The notes under the pieces are model-generated. The model was not told the DNA's origin. It did not search any database and saw only the letters and a program-made list of their open reading frames with translations. The position numbers and the translations under genes are program-made. This document shows positions 23,455 through 36,535 of a stretch of 64,000 nt of DNA, in pieces (position 1 is the stretch's first letter; the number at the start of each line of letters is the position of its first letter). The DNA lies in contig OY986967.1 of the NCBI GenBank assembly GCA_963920575.1, forward strand, positions 10,968,061 to 11,032,060. The letters are read 5' to 3'. This DNA comes from Narthecium ossifragum. Its lineage: Eukaryota; Streptophyta; Magnoliopsida; Dioscoreales; Nartheciaceae.

Positions 23455-24981
23455 TCATTTGTTTCTTTTCTTTCTCCGCTCCCCCCACCGCCTCTCTTCA
23501 TCTCCACATCCGACTGGTGTTGTACCACCTCCTCCGGCCAGATCACCTCGCCGCTGACCTCCGTTACCCTTCACTACCCTCATCCGACATTCCCCACCAG
23601 TCAATCATCCACAAAGCTCCTTCATTTCTCTCCTATCCCATCCAATCTCTTGCCGCGCGGTGTCATTTTCTCCGACAAGGTCCTCCAGCCCAAGCTTATC
23701 TCCGCAGGCATTCCACTTGCACCTTATCCGCCATACATCCACATCAAATGGGCCGCAATAAGGTCACAAGGGTCCCGTCGGCAAGGGGAAGACCACCGCT
23801 TCGTCATCCGCGCCATCCGCCCAACCGCAACTCCAGCCAGGCAAGCACCACCGCTTTTTGGACCTCCGACGAGCCCACCTCCAGCAACATCGATGCCCTT
23901 TCCTGCCACCCGTCCAACTCCAACTCCACCTCCTTCGTCCACTCAGCCGGTAAGAGCCATGAGACCTCCCTCCACTTCTTCGACGACCACTGCCCCTCCG
24001 CCCGGCAAACGGAAAGCACCCAGTGTACCTTCATCGTCCAACCCATCACACCCCAAGAAGTAGAAGAGCCAGAATGTCCGGCCATCCACTGCTCTGATAG
24101 TAGTCCGAGGTCTTCAACCGCGCTGGCAGCGGGAGGTAAACCTCGAGTTTTCATTTGATGTCGAGTATTTCCGGACGGTAGAGGATGCATAGGATTCCAT
24201 TTTGACCCTAGAGCGTCGTGGTTTATTACCCCTCTGCACTCCTTCCGCCACGGTGTACGCTAGGTTGGTTTGCATGTTCTAACAGAACATGACAGCCATC
24301 CCCTACGGTGATGGGCGAGATGAGGCCTTTGATATGCACTACCCGGCCCTTGGCTTCACATCTTCCATCAAAGGGGAGGAGGTCACTTTCACAGTTGACA
24401 ACATCTGTGCACTATTACACATTCCTTGCACTTCCCCTGGCCTCCACGTTAGCCACTCAGGAGAGTGCTTTTTGACTGTCGATGACACTTACCTCTTCCT
24501 CAACCCCGATCGCATGGGTGACGACCCATTCACTGGAGCTGAGCTGCCAGTTCATCTTTGGTTGATTGACAGCATCCTTCGTCAGAATGTATACCAGAAC
24601 GGCCACGATCAGTATCGGTCTGGCATGTGGCTGGGTTCTTTGTGGCTTCTGGCCAAGTCATGGTTAGTCCACATGGCTCAGCAGATCATTGAGGACATGA
24701 CTCAATTCTATCAAGGAACGGTTTGGGACAGGTTACCACGTTATGACACCAAAGCCGTCCCACACCCGAACCTGATATCCACCTTCCTCCGTAGCCTGGA
24801 TCTTGTTCCTGATGGCGAGCCAACAGTCTATGCCGATGCCCTAAAGCTTGCACACTTCGGTTCCGCCACCCGAGGCAAGGTTCTTGGACACATGTGGAAG
24901 GCCAACATGCCTCCTCGTCAGTTGCGCCCTACTAGACCACATCCGGCACCTGACTTTGGTCCTGTCGAGCACCCGACCATG
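23455..24981 (+). pseudogene. Post-pol ORF of E2, first part (split by LTR A)
   Basis: The frame is open from 23455 (no clear ATG) through a Pro/Ser/Thr-rich N-terminus with a basic PPPGKRKAPS stretch, then TAG at 24061-24063. The conserved core follows (PRWQREVNLEF, LVCMF, NMTAIPY, VTFTVDNICALLHIP, LWLIDSILRQNVYQ, MWLGSLWLLAKSW), with further in-frame stops at 24190 and 24280. It reads in one frame to PTM at 24981, where solo LTR A is inserted, and resumes at 39386. Homologous to the post-pol ORF of element C. Resembles the 'putative plant transposon protein' family; function unknown. Confidence 0.65.
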
Positions 24982-26039
24982 TTTGAGGATCTGTCCCTCT
25001 ACTCCTGAGTCGACCATCTGGGTCGGGCTCGTGGCTTGTTTGCTTGTTTCACGTCTAGCGTGCAATCCGATGGTTTGCTTTGTTTTGTGGGCGCAAGGGC
25101 AATTTGGTAAATTACGCCATGTCAGTTTGTTTCACACCCACGTGTGTACACACTGACCGTGTTTGTGTTTATGTTTGTTTAAAATGGTTAGGTGAACCCG
25201 AGATTGGAAAATCCGGGCTTGGGCTTTCTAGCCCAAGTCTAGCTTTCTGCACAAAAGGATCGATCTTTTCTTGCTAAGAAGATCGATCAACATAGGGCGG
25301 TTCATCAGTCTATAAAAAGGACGCCAACCCCTTCTTCAATCCCTTTTGAAATCCACCGTTCTTGAGCTCAGATCTGGCAAGATTTTGGAGGGGATTAAGG
25401 ACGATCCCCGGCTCAGTAGCGCGGATATAAGCTGCTCTAGTCTAGGTAGGGATTCTACCTACTTGCTTTTCTGGTTTTTGAGAGTTTTGAGCTTTTATTT
25501 GCTTGTTTTGAGTAGATCTCCATGCATGCTTGTTGGTTTTCAATGCATGTACTTGTTTTGGACTCATGGTCCTTCAGACTACCAGATCCCAGGGTTTTCT
25601 GGGGTTTGGTAGAGTTTTTCGGCTGTATTCTTCTCTCTTTCTCTGGCCAGGGTCGTCGGAGAACCCATTGGGATCATTCTTGGGGCGTCATGGCTGGTCT
25701 GTGCATGATCGATCTTCTGGTGGAGAAGATTGATCTTTTGCATAGCGGGCATGGACGGGGTCCCGGGTTGCAAAAATGACCGATCATCCTGGAAGGAGGA
25801 TCGATCCGTTTTGGCTTGACCGGGTTGGACTCCCAGGTTGCCGATCGATCATCTTGGTGGATGGGAGGTGTTGATGTTGCTCAAATGTGTCACACACAGC
25901 GGTCGCGGTGCAGTACAGCATAAGAGAGGTCGAACCCACAGAGAGACAAGCAGAAAGGATCCAGAAATACAAATAATAATATATTGAAGACAATCAAGAA
26001 AGTTAACTAAACTAAATTAGATCAAAGGATTAATGATAA

Positions 26040-28479
26040 TGTCGCGCCCCGACCCGTGAAAGCCCAACCCGGCCGGGCGACGCGAACCGGAACCTAACCA
26101 ACGCGGAAAAAGAATGACGAGGGTTCCCTCTAACCTATTGGTCTCCCTAGCAATTCACCAAAACACCCTGAAGAAAAACAATATTATATTCAAGCCTCGA
26201 ACCACAGATTTAAAACTCAAAAAAAAGATGTAATATACATAACCTCGGAGAGGGGTAGTTCAAATACAACATTACTCCCGTAGGAGACTATCTAGCCTAG
26301 GATAAAAGCAGTAAAAAAAATTGCCACCTCTCAAAAGCCACCAGGCGCCGCAGCACCGCCGTCCAACTGCCCGGTAGGGGCCACAGAGGAAGAATTGACG
26401 CCTGCACCTGCAAAACGCAGCCCGGGTAGGTGTGAGCACTAAGCTCAGTAGGGATCTACACTACGACACACAAAAGGAAGAGGGAAACGCAACAGTGTCG
26501 CCCTCAAGTGGAATCTGGGTGTATACAGGGGTCCCATAACCCCACCGCGTGTCCCTGAGGCCCACGATCATGGTCTTCCAGCCGAGCTGGTCACATGTCA
26601 GGTCACACTCAGTAGCAGCAAACGACACTGCTAACTCTCAACAGGACACTGAACACTGTTTGGTGGGAAGAGACACCACTGAGTAGGCAAATCCTCTACT
26701 CAAGAGTTTTAAGAAGAACCGGACACTGGCTACACCTTAGATCCAACTCGAGGCCGACACGACCTCTACAATCATCAAGCCATAAGTGTACCAGTCATTT
26801 AAGCCTATCATCGGATCGACTGGACATCACAATTCAATCGGGTCCTAACAGCCCAACCCCGGTCCTAGGGCTAAGTCCGAGCTTCCAGTCTCGGGACGGC
26901 GACCCAAGGATCACCCATGCCCTAACCAATGCAACTAATGCACACAACAACAATGCATGCTATGACATACACAGATGATAGGAAAGGCATGCAACAGTAT
27001 GTCAAGCATCATATAAGTCTACTGGATCGCTGCAGCGGTACCACCAACCGCTGCCAGCCGATCCGCAGCGGGTCTCGGCATTACGACGGTACCGCGACCG
27101 TCAACCGCGGACTCCTGCAACGGGAAGCAACCCCGAAAACGATGATAAACAAAACACAATATAATATTATATTCCAAAATATAATATTATATTCAAAAAC
27201 ACCCAAAACCTCTACTTAGGGGCTAATTGATCCCGTCGATCCGATGCCCAAACGACGTCTGATTCAAGATCCAACTTAGCCACCAGTAGGTGTATAAAGT
27301 ATGATCAACATATCCAAAATTCATCATCATCTAACGGTTGGATTAACGGGAAAACGCTAATCAAAATCGTTAATCAAACTAACTTACCCATTAATTGCTG
27401 CAACGCAGCCCTTCAGCAAACAATTCGTAAGAAATCGTACATAAATCGGAAAAATACGAAACAAGATGGAATGGAAATCTAAAGAGTAGTTCTACAACTC
27501 TTATGTTTATGAAAAGCCAAGATCATGTATTCGTCGGCCGGAACACTCGCCGCAAGCCGGCTGTTTCTCAAGAACAGCAGAAAACCAGAAATCCGAGACT
27601 AATCTTACATAAAACCTACTCAAATCACAACTGATTAACATGAAACTTAAATCAGTTATTCTAACAGGTATAAGGAACCCAAAAAATCAAGGATCACCAA
27701 GATCCAATGGCTGGATCTCAAGAAAACCCGAAAAGAACATCAGTAGGTATAACCCTACCTAGCTGCGCTTTCCTCGGCTGATTTCCCGTGATTTGATCGC
27801 CAACAAGCTGCCAAATCACACCAGGAGCCTTCCTCTCGTTGTCACGAATCCAACGAGCCAAAGAACACCCAATTTGGTGGCCGGAGGAGGGAGAAAGGAG
27901 GGAAAGAAGCTCGCCGGCGGTAAAGGGAAGAAACAGAGCACCGCGGGAAAGAGAGAAGGAAGGAAGGAGAAGAGAAGGAGAAGGGAGGAAGAGGAGGGGA
28001 AGAAAAGAGGGGAAAGGGGGAAGGGAAAGCCAGGAAAGAGGGGAAAAAGCTGGGGGAAAGGGAGGGGTAGTCTCCCCCCCCCCTGACAGGGGAGAGCGAC
28101 GGCCGACGGCCGTCCTCGCGAAAGAGAAAACCCATCGATTCGAGCATGATCGATCTCCAAGGCATGTGAGATCGATCTCCTTTGCAATCGAGATCGATCT
28201 CCTTGAAATCCAGATCGATCTTCCTTGCAAAAATCCAGATCGATCTCCCTAGCCATCCAGATCGATCTCTTTTACTCAGAAAGGCAAACTTGGGCTAAAA
28301 CACAAGCCCAAGCTCAGATCTTCCGATCTCGGGTTCACCTAGCCATTCTAAACAAACACGAACACAGACAAGGCCAGTGTGTGCACACGCGGGTGTGAAA
28401 CAAACCAACAAGGCGTAATTTACCAAATTGCCCTTGCGGTCTACAGCGAGCCACAGGGGTAGAGGGGCAGGTCCTCACA
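26040..28479 (-). mobile_element. A': Tekay-like solo LTR inside the B 3' LTR
   Basis: 2440 bp from TGTCGCGCCCCGACC to GGTCCTCACA on the plus strand, with the perfect duplication GATAA (26035-26039, 28480-28484). In sense orientation its first 250 bp match the start of LTR A (same CAAGGGCAATTTGGTAAATT and GGTGAACCCGAGAT blocks), so A and A' are one family. The purine-rich tract 27880-28060 and the ORFs over it are not genes. Confidence 0.9.
28140..28275. promoter_or_regulatory. AGATCGATCTCC array in LTR A'
   Basis: Seven AGATCGATCT units at about 18-22 bp spacing (28148-28268), close to the LTR's sense start. LTR A has fewer copies at the matching place. Confidence 0.6.
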
Positions 28480-29264
28480 GATAATGTAGGATTAACTAAA
28501 GATATCAGGCTTTTGATAAGGCTAGACATCGGGAATCACTTCACTCGGATTTAGGTTCTTCTTCTACCAATGGTTCATTCAATACTCAGTTAAGGGATTC
28601 ACATCCCAATCACCCTAACCGGAAGATATGGAATTATGAATCTAACAAAATATATAAATGTCTCCTCCTACGATTGATTCTTCCTTATTATAGTTCTAAC
28701 TTCATCCAACCCAAACCTAAAAATATATGATACCGACTGTTACTACATGCAACATATAGCAAAAGTTCATCGGGACAAAGCCCTAACTCTATCTAACAAG
28801 ATCTCTAAGAATACACAATACCAACTCTCACAATCGGCAATGCATAGCACAGATTTCATGAGATAAAGTAGGTAAACAATAGGTAAAACTATGGGATTAT
28901 AAGATCATGAAAGAAGCATGACTGGATTCATAATATTAATCATCTACATAGAGATCTATAATCTGAAAATAATCCTTGAAGACTCAATACATAGGAAAGA
29001 GTTTAACAATAAAGATTGAAACTATGAACCATTGTTGGAGAAGAAGCCCTAGTCCTCGCTAGATCATCCGTCCGCCATGCCTGCGGATGACTCGGCCATG
29101 GATGGAGATTCCTTCATCTTCTTCCTTTGAAAAATCTTCTGAAAAGAGCCTCCAAAAACGTCCAAGAAGTGCCCCTTGACTTACCCTAACTTTCCTATTT
29201 ATAGGGTCTAAGAATTAGCAAACTCGGGTTAAGTTTAAACCCGTTATACGCTCCTGGCTGATCT

Positions 29265-29470
29265 GGCGGTCGACCGTGAGACCTTGGCGATCGACCGTGA
29301 GGTGCACAATTTATTTTGACCTTGGCGATCGATCGTCAGAAGTGTTTTTCTTGACAAAGGCTGACGGTCGATGCCACGGTTGATGCTACGGTCGACCGTG
29401 GCATCTTACGGTCGATCGTGAGGATTTGACGGTCGACCGTGAGATCTGACGGTCGACCATCACTATTCAT
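29265..29470. promoter_or_regulatory. GGTCGACC array in the B 3' LTR
   Basis: Nine or so ACGGTCGACCGT or GCGATCGATCGT palindromes in U3, upstream (sense) of the TATA box near 29200. Confidence 0.6.
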
Positions 29471-29803
29471 TCAGCACTGCACACTAGTACGAAAAATGTT
29501 GTAAGTTCCTCTACGTAACTCGGAATCATGAACCGTAAAATTCTCTAGAAATTAGACTTCAAGAGCTTTCCAATAGTATATGGCACATCATCTGGTTCTT
29601 CTTGGAAAGATACAGTCTAATCGTTGAAGCTGACCCATATAATCTTTTCAGTTTCTTTCATCTCCAATTTCGTGCATTTTCCAAGCAACTATGTGAAGTA
29701 ACATATACTATAAAAATAGTGCTAAAGAAGTTGTTTAAGGGTGAAGATATAGCAATTTAGATGATTATACGGTTGTTCAGAGTGCACTTTCATGCACTCA
29801 TCA

Positions 29804-30994
29804 CACCCCTCAACCAGCTTATTGCTAGTCTCTAGCAATTCAAAGCACATAAAATATAATTAAGCACACCAACGGTTCAAGGATGTAGGCATGCATGATA
29901 AAAATTCTACCTTATCAAGTCAATAGTGTTTTATACGGTACAGAGCATGAAAACTTCTTATACTCATACACATACTACCAACACATGAAATCAACTTGTA
30001 CACATCAAACATGCTAATTACCATCCAGAAGAACACATGTGACGTGACAAATAAATGTTACGTACAGAAGCAACTTCTACCCACCATTAGTCCAAACACA
30101 CTACTATCTTCATAACCAATCATCCAACCCTCGCACTTTAAGTACAACATGCTCTTTCTTTTCTTTTTTCCTCTTTATTTTTCTCAACTATCAGACACTT
30201 TGCCTTTTTACGCGAGCACTCTCTGCTTCTTGAGGCGCAGAGACCCGGTTACTTAGCAAAACACTTAATAGTTTTTTTTTTCCAGTGGTTCTACCTCTTT
30301 ACTCGAGCTCCGCACTTCCTGAGGTTAGAACAGCCGGTTACTCAGTAGATCACCTAATAGTTGTTTAGGCACAGCTTTATCAAGCTCCAGAACTTTTTTT
30401 TTTTTTTTTCATGCAATACTCAACACTAGCTAATACTGAAATCATGGTCTAGATTAACAATAGCATGCTCATTGCTCTGGTGAGTATAATCGCCACTGTA
30501 CATAAAGTGTTCGTGTGTAAATCACATGATGTTCTACCTTCAGGTTATCACGCATGCAATCAATGTATATCCCAATCCATATGAAAGCAATATGTATAGT
30601 AAGCATAAAAATTTCAGCTCATGTACAATTTCTAGTAATATATTAAACTCAATAAGGTAGCATGCATGAGATCATGGATGCCTACACCCCCAAACCTGAA
30701 ATTCTCATTGTCCTCAATGTGTGCTAGGTATGTAAATAAGCATATGGGTGTTGGCTGAATTTTCATATATAGCATAAATAAGAATAGGAAATCGAAATAA
30801 GAGCGAGGTCACCTAACAGAATATCCGAAATCTTGCATAGGGCTCTCTATTGTGGCCGAATTTCACAAGCAAGGAAGACGGAAGTCCAAGCATCCTAAAA
30901 ATATAAAATAGCAAACACAAGCAAATGAGAATGAAAATAAACAAACTAAAACAATTAAACCTAAATAAAATAGAAATGGTAGATAGTAGAGAGA
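29804..30994 (-). other. PPT and 3' UTR of element B
   Basis: The PPT (sense GGTTGAGGGGTG) directly precedes the LTR at 29804-29815. Upstream is about 1.2 kb of AT-rich non-coding sequence with two copies of the structured motif (30198-30262, 30285-30354) and T-rich tracts. No ORF is supported. Confidence 0.75.
30198..30354 (-). other. Tandem 3'-UTR inverted-repeat motif, element B
   Basis: Copy 30198-30262 is closed by TTTTGC/GCAAAG (sense, one G-U pair) and has an inner hairpin TCTCTGC/GCAGAGA (30220-30226, 30237-30243). Copy 30285-30354 is closed by TCTAC/GTAGA. Both share AGTAACCGG and CTCG(C/A)GTAAA with the element C motif while the paired arms differ in sequence. Confidence 0.5.
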
Positions 30995-33900
30995 TCATCC
31001 CTCGTAGACAGGGTCTACGAGAGAAACGGTGTGCTCCTCAGGGTCCGCGTTCGCTGAAATCTGTTTCAAGCGTTGTCCATTAACCGTAAACAACCTCCCA
31101 TCCTTTGGGTCTTCAACTTCCACAGCCCCATTCTCAAATATTCTGCTAACGGTGAAGGGGCCTGTCCAGCATGATCTCAACTTCCCAGGATGGAGGTGTA
31201 GTCGTGCGTCACACAAATAAGCTTGCTGTCCGACTTTAAACGTCTTCCGCAGGATCTTCTTGTCATGGTAGGCCTTTGTCTTTGCCTTGAAGATCCTAGA
31301 ACTCTCGTAAGCATCATTCCTGAGTTCCTCTAGCTCAGACAGCTGGAGTTTCCGTTACTGACCTGCAGCATCCAAAGTAAAATTTAGTGACTTAATAGCC
31401 CAATAGGCCTTATGTTCTAATTCGACTGGAAGATGACACGATTTTCCATAAACAAGGCGAAACGGCGACATCCCCAGGGTAGTCTTGTATGCAGTGCGAT
31501 ATGCCCACAACGCGTCTGATAGCCTCAAGGACCAGTCCTTTCGGTTGGGGCTCACTGTCTTCTCTAAGATTTGCTTTATCTCCCTATTGGCTAGTTCAGC
31601 TTGGCCATTCGTCTGTGGATGATAAGCAGTGGAAATCTTATGCGTGACTCCATACATGCGCATCAAAGCCTCAAAGGAGCGATTACAAAAGTGTGATCCC
31701 TGGTCACTAATGATAACTCTAGGAGTACCAAACCGGGATAAAATATGTTCTTTAAGAAACTTGATGATAGTGGAATGATCATTATTCCTACATGCAATAG
31801 CCTCCACCCACTTAGACACGTATTCCACAACCAACAATATATATAAATAGCCAAAAGAAGAAGGAAAGGGTCCCATAAAATCTATACCCCAACAATCAAA
31901 AATCTCTACAGCTTGGATAGGATTCAAAGGCATCATATGTCTCCTAGATAAAGCTCCTAACGTTAGCCATCTATCACAGGATTTGTAGAAAATGTTAACA
32001 TCACAAAACATGGTAGGCCAGTAAAATCCACATTGAAGAATTTTAGCATCAGTCTTTTTCATCGAGAAATGGCCTCCACATGCATGAGAGTAACAGAATA
32101 TAATGATGCGTTCTATTTCATAATCAGGAACACAACGACGCATAATCTGGTCAAGACAATACTTAAACAGACAAGGATCATCCCAATAGAACTTCTTTAC
32201 CTCAACAAAGAATCTACGCTTATCCTACGCACTCCAAAAGGAAGGGATCTCACCTGTCGCTAAGTAATTAACAATATTTGCATACCAGGGCAGTCGTGCA
32301 ACTGAAAAGAGTTGTTCATCAGGGAAGTCATCCACCATCAACCTCGATAGGTGATCAGCGACAACATTCTCCACACCCTTTTTATCTTTTATAGAAATAT
32401 CAAATTCCTGTAAGATTAAGATCCAATGAATTAGGCGCGCTTTAGCATCCTTCTTGGTGAGAAGGTACTTAGCGCAGCATGATCAGTGAAAATAGTGATA
32501 GGAGAACCAATCAAATAAGCACGAAACTTGTCTAATGCAAAGACTATAGCTAACAGTTCTTTCTCAGTGGTAGAATAATTCATTTGTGCATTATTCAAGG
32601 TTCGGCTAGCATAATGAATAACATGAGGTTTACCATCTTTTCACTGCCTTAAAACAGCTCCTACATCAAAATCACTTGCATCACACATCAATTCAAAAGG
32701 AAGGCTCCAATCGGGTTGTTGCACAATTGGTGCGGAAGTCAATTTACCAATCAAGGCTTGAAAAGCCTCTTGACAAGCAATAATCCACTCAAAAGGGGTA
32801 TCCTTTATCAAAAGATTACACAAAGGACGAGTAATAGCAGAAAAATTCTGAATGAATCTCCTGTAAAAACCAGCATGTCCTAAAAAGGATCTAACATCTT
32901 TAACAGTCTTTGGCACAGGAAGCTTTGAGATGAGATCGATTTTTGATCGATCCACCTCAATGCCTCTAGAAGAGACAATATGGCCCAACACAATGCCTAA
33001 GGGCACCATGAAGTGACACTTTTTCCAATTAAGCACAAGGTGCTTCTCTTCACACCTGACCAAGACTCTCTTTAAGTTTTGTAATCATACATCAAAAGTA
33101 TTACCAAATACAGTCAAGTCATCCATATATACTTCCATACATTCCTCGATCATATCAGCAAACATACTCATCATACAACGCTGAAAAGTAGTAGGAGCAT
33201 TATACAATCCATATGATATTCTACGGAAAGCATAAGTACCAAAAGGACATGTAAAAGTAGTTTTTTCCTGATCTTCTAAAGCAATCTCAATCTGATAATA
33301 TCCAGAATAACCGTCGAGAAAACAATAAAAAGGATGTCTAGCTACTCTCTCTAAAATCTGATCTCGAAAAGGCAATGGAAAATGATCCTTACGGATGGCA
33401 GCATTCAATTTTCTATAATCTATACACATGCGCCATCCTGTCACCAATTTAGTGGGGACAAAGTCTGCACTTTCATTTTCAACAACGGTGATACCAGATT
33501 TTTTAGGCACAACCTGTGTAGGACTCACGCATTTGCTATCAGCAATAGGATAAATGATCCCTGCATCTAATAATTTCAACATTTCGATTTTTACTACCTC
33601 TTTCATTGTAGGGTTCAACCTACGCTGAGGATCCCTACGAGGTACAACCCCATGTTCAAGATTAATCATATGGGAACAAATCAACGGACTAATACCTTTC
33701 AGATCTGCTATAGTCCATCCAATAGCTGATTTATGCTCATTTAGAACGCTAAGTAATTGCTCACCTTGCTCTGCAGTTAATGCTGAAGAAATAATAACTG
33801 GGTATGTATTACCTGGACCAAGATAGGCATGCTTCAATCCTTGAGGCAGCGGCTTCAGGTCCAGCTTGGGCGGCTCTACTGCTGATGGTGTTGGTGGCTG

Positions 33901-34695
33901 TCCTCTTTCTGGCAGTTCTTCAAACTTTGGATTCCATGGACCTGCAAAAGAACAATGTTCCAAATTTTTACACATACCATCAACATCAACATTTTCAGCC
34001 AAATCTAATTCAAGAGAATTAATTTCAGTAGTAGCAAACTCCTCTTCAGTGAGCAAATCAATCTGGTAAGTCTGCTGGCATTCATCATCCTCATCAGGCT
34101 GCTTAGCAACATTAAAAACATTAATTTCTAAAATCATATTCCCAAAAGTTAACTTCATTAAACCATTTCTGCAATTAATTATAGCATTATCTGTAGCAAG
34201 AAACGGTCTACCTAAAATAATAGGAATTCTAGAATCAGCAGTTACTACAGCCTTAGTATCCAAGACTAAGAAATCAACAGGATAATAAAATTTATCTATT
34301 TGAACAAGCACATCCTCAACTACTCCTCGTGGAGTTTTCGTGGATCTATCTGCCAATTGCAAAATCACAGATGTCGACTTAATCTGTTCCAAACCAAGTT
34401 GCAAGTAAAGAGAATATGGCATCAAATTAACACTCGCACCATGATCTAATAAAGCTTGTCCTACTTCATGCTCTCCAATGAAACAAGACACAGTAGGATA
34501 GCTAGGATCCTTATATTTAGGAGGAATCCTATGATGGAGCAATGCACTAGCCTGCTCTGTTAAAAATGCAGTTTTCTTTACATGATGTCGTCTCTTCATA
34601 GTGCATAAATCTTTAATCACTTTAGCATATATAAGAATTTGCTTAATAACATGCAAAAGAGGAAGGTTTACCTTAACCTGTCGAAGATGCTCCAA
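30995..34695 (-). pseudogene. pol: pol of element B (protease, RT, RNase H, integrase)
   Basis: Polyprotein that copies RNA into DNA and integrates it. Order from 34695: linker; protease with ALLDHGASVNLM (His where Leu or Ser is usual) and ILGRPFLATDNA; RT from LNPTMKEVVKIEML to VYMDDLTVFGN (33130-33105); connection GIVLGHIVSSRGIEVDR; RNase H with CDASDFDVGAVLRQ, TTEKELLA and TDHAAL; integrase with H-x3-H (HACGGH), a changed second zinc Cys (SCDRW), core [29 protein letters not shown]; and a C-terminal KVGQQAYL region ending at 30995. Stops at about 33089, 32641, 32280 and 31354 and a 1-bp deletion near 32475 disable it. Most stops fit C-to-T changes of CGA, CAA or CAG. Confidence 0.9.
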
Positions 34696-36342
34696 AATCT
34701 AGCTGTTGGGCTCCATAGTAAATTTAGTGGATTTCAATGCTTGAGGGAAAGGGACACGTACCTTAAAGTCACCTGGCATAGGGCCATCTGGATGATCGGA
34801 CTCTGCATGGTTCCCGCTTCCTGTAGTTACGGCGTTCACCTCCTTCACATTATTTTGCTCAGCACTAGATACCTGCGTTTGTTGAGGTTGAGCTGGGAAC
34901 TTTCCTCGTTCATGCACGCTCAAAGAATTGATTAGCTTTGTGATCTGGCTCTTGATCTCCTGAACATCCTCCTTTCTTTCCTTAGATTCCTGCACAATCA
35001 TAGATTTCAGTTCCTGTAAACTGTCATTAAATGTAGGCCTAGGAAAACCAGATGTATTATAAGGAGGGTTAGAAAAAGGCTTATTAGGTAGCGGTTGATG
35101 ATGCTCGTTGCTTTGTGGAACATTCAACTTTCAGCTGAAGTTCGGATGATCTCGCCATCCTGTATTATATGTTTCCGAGTAAGGGGTGTATGACCTCCTA
35201 AATCCGTCTACGGCGTTGCAATGCTCGTCGTACACGCCTCTCATCTCAACATAAGTAGGGCAACTGTCAATCTGGTGGTCCATGCCCTGACATTTTGCAC
35301 ACGGCCCAGCCGGCCTTGTAGGTTCGTTGTATGGAGAGATCCGGGCTGCCATCATATATTTGGTCTTTAATAGCTCCAGCTCCCTTGTTAGACTTTCCAC
35401 TTTAGCCTTGAGTGCATCCTCCTCCCGCAGCTGATAAATTCCTCCACCTTGTTGCTGCGGTGGTGGTCTGGCCTTGTTTGTACTTTCTGTTGCACTCGGC
35501 CCAGTCCATGTATGAGCTTTCTCAACAAGCTCAGTCAAGTATTCAATTGCTGCATCAGGATCTTTTTGCAAAAATTCACCATTGCACATCATCTCAACAA
35601 ATTGACGTTCTCTAACAGTTAAACCATCATAGAAATAACTAACAACACGCCAACTTTCATATCCATGACGAGGACATAAATTCAACATGTCTTTAAATCG
35701 TTCCCACGCCTGATACAAAGTTTCATTATCCTTCTGTGTGAAGGTCGAAATCTGTCTCTTAAATGCATTGGTTTTGTGCTGTGGGAAATACTTGTTGAAA
35801 AATATCTGTGTCATTTCAGCCCAAGATCCTATAGATCGTGGCCTCAAGGAATATAACCAACTCTTCGCTCTATCCTTCAGTGAGAAGGGACAAAACTTAA
35901 GTCGGATCATATCTAATGCACCTGATTGACCATGGAAGGTCGCTACTACTTCCTCAAACTCCCTAATATGCACATATGGATTTTCATTTTCCAACCCATG
36001 GAAGGTAGGAAGCAACTGAATCATGCGAGGTTTAAAGTCAACATGTGCTGCATTAGGTGGAAACATGATGCATGAAGGTGTAGCAGTGCATGTGGGATGC
36101 AAATATTCTTGCAAACTCCTAGGAGGTTGTTCTTCCTCGTGCTCAACCATAATGAAAATATGATGTGAAGTTTGTGACTCAGCGTCAAAGAGATCATCAA
36201 TATATGTCTCACGATCAGAAGTTTCAGAATCACCCTCAGGGCGTTTAGCAAATCTGCCTAGTTCGTCTCTATACCGAGGCATACACCAACAAACACACAA
36301 TCCAAAAGATGCAAACCAACTAAAGAAAATAGGCAAAAACAA
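34696..36342 (-). pseudogene. gag: gag of element B
   Basis: Capsid/nucleocapsid precursor, about 545 codons with one internal stop. From 36342: a basic region PRYRDELGRFAKRPEGD; Retrotrans_gag-like domain (residues about 105-265, SLKDRAKSWLYSL and TLYQAWERFKDML motifs); coiled-coil-like EEDALKAKVESLTRELELLK; a CX2CX4HX4C knuckle CAKCQGMDHQIDSC; and YNTGWRDHPNFS, where a TGG-to-TGA change at 35131 stops the frame. It resumes through a Gln/Pro-rich part and NAVTTGSG near the gag-pol junction, and a TAG at about 34697 separates it from pol. Confidence 0.85.
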
Positions 36343-36502
36343 TAATTGAAACTAAGCTTACTAACTAAAACCGAATAATAGAAAACAATCATAATACAGA
36401 AGAGAAATGAAAACCAAAATAAAGAAATAAAGACTAAAGAAAATGATCGAAGTTACCGCTTTCGGTGTCTACAATCACTGTAATCTGATTCTGGTGTTTT
36501 TC

Positions 36503-36522
36503 TGAACCGTCTCCCCGGCAAT
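36503..36522 (-). other. Primer binding site of element B
   Basis: In sense GCGCCATTGCCGGGGA, about ten bases after the LTR end at 36536. It resembles the tRNA-Asp type TGGCGCCGTTGCC site of E with one or two changes. Confidence 0.75.
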
Positions 36523-36535
36523 GGCGCAAATTTTT

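Larger units (their letters stand above)
25872..29803 (-). repeat. 3' LTR of element B, interrupted by A'
   Basis: LTR sequence at 25872-26039 and 28485-29803. The TATA-like TATAAATAGG (sense) lies near 29200. GGTCGACC palindromes occur at 29265-29470 on the U3 side. Confidence 0.9.

Noticed and set aside
24841..25156. ORFs spanning the start of LTR A
   Set aside because: They cross the junction between the post-pol ORF and the LTR, so are not real products.
27718..28256. Several overlapping Pro/Phe- or Lys/Glu-rich ORFs
   Set aside because: Translations of a purine-rich tract inside solo LTR A'; no domain, all frames open.
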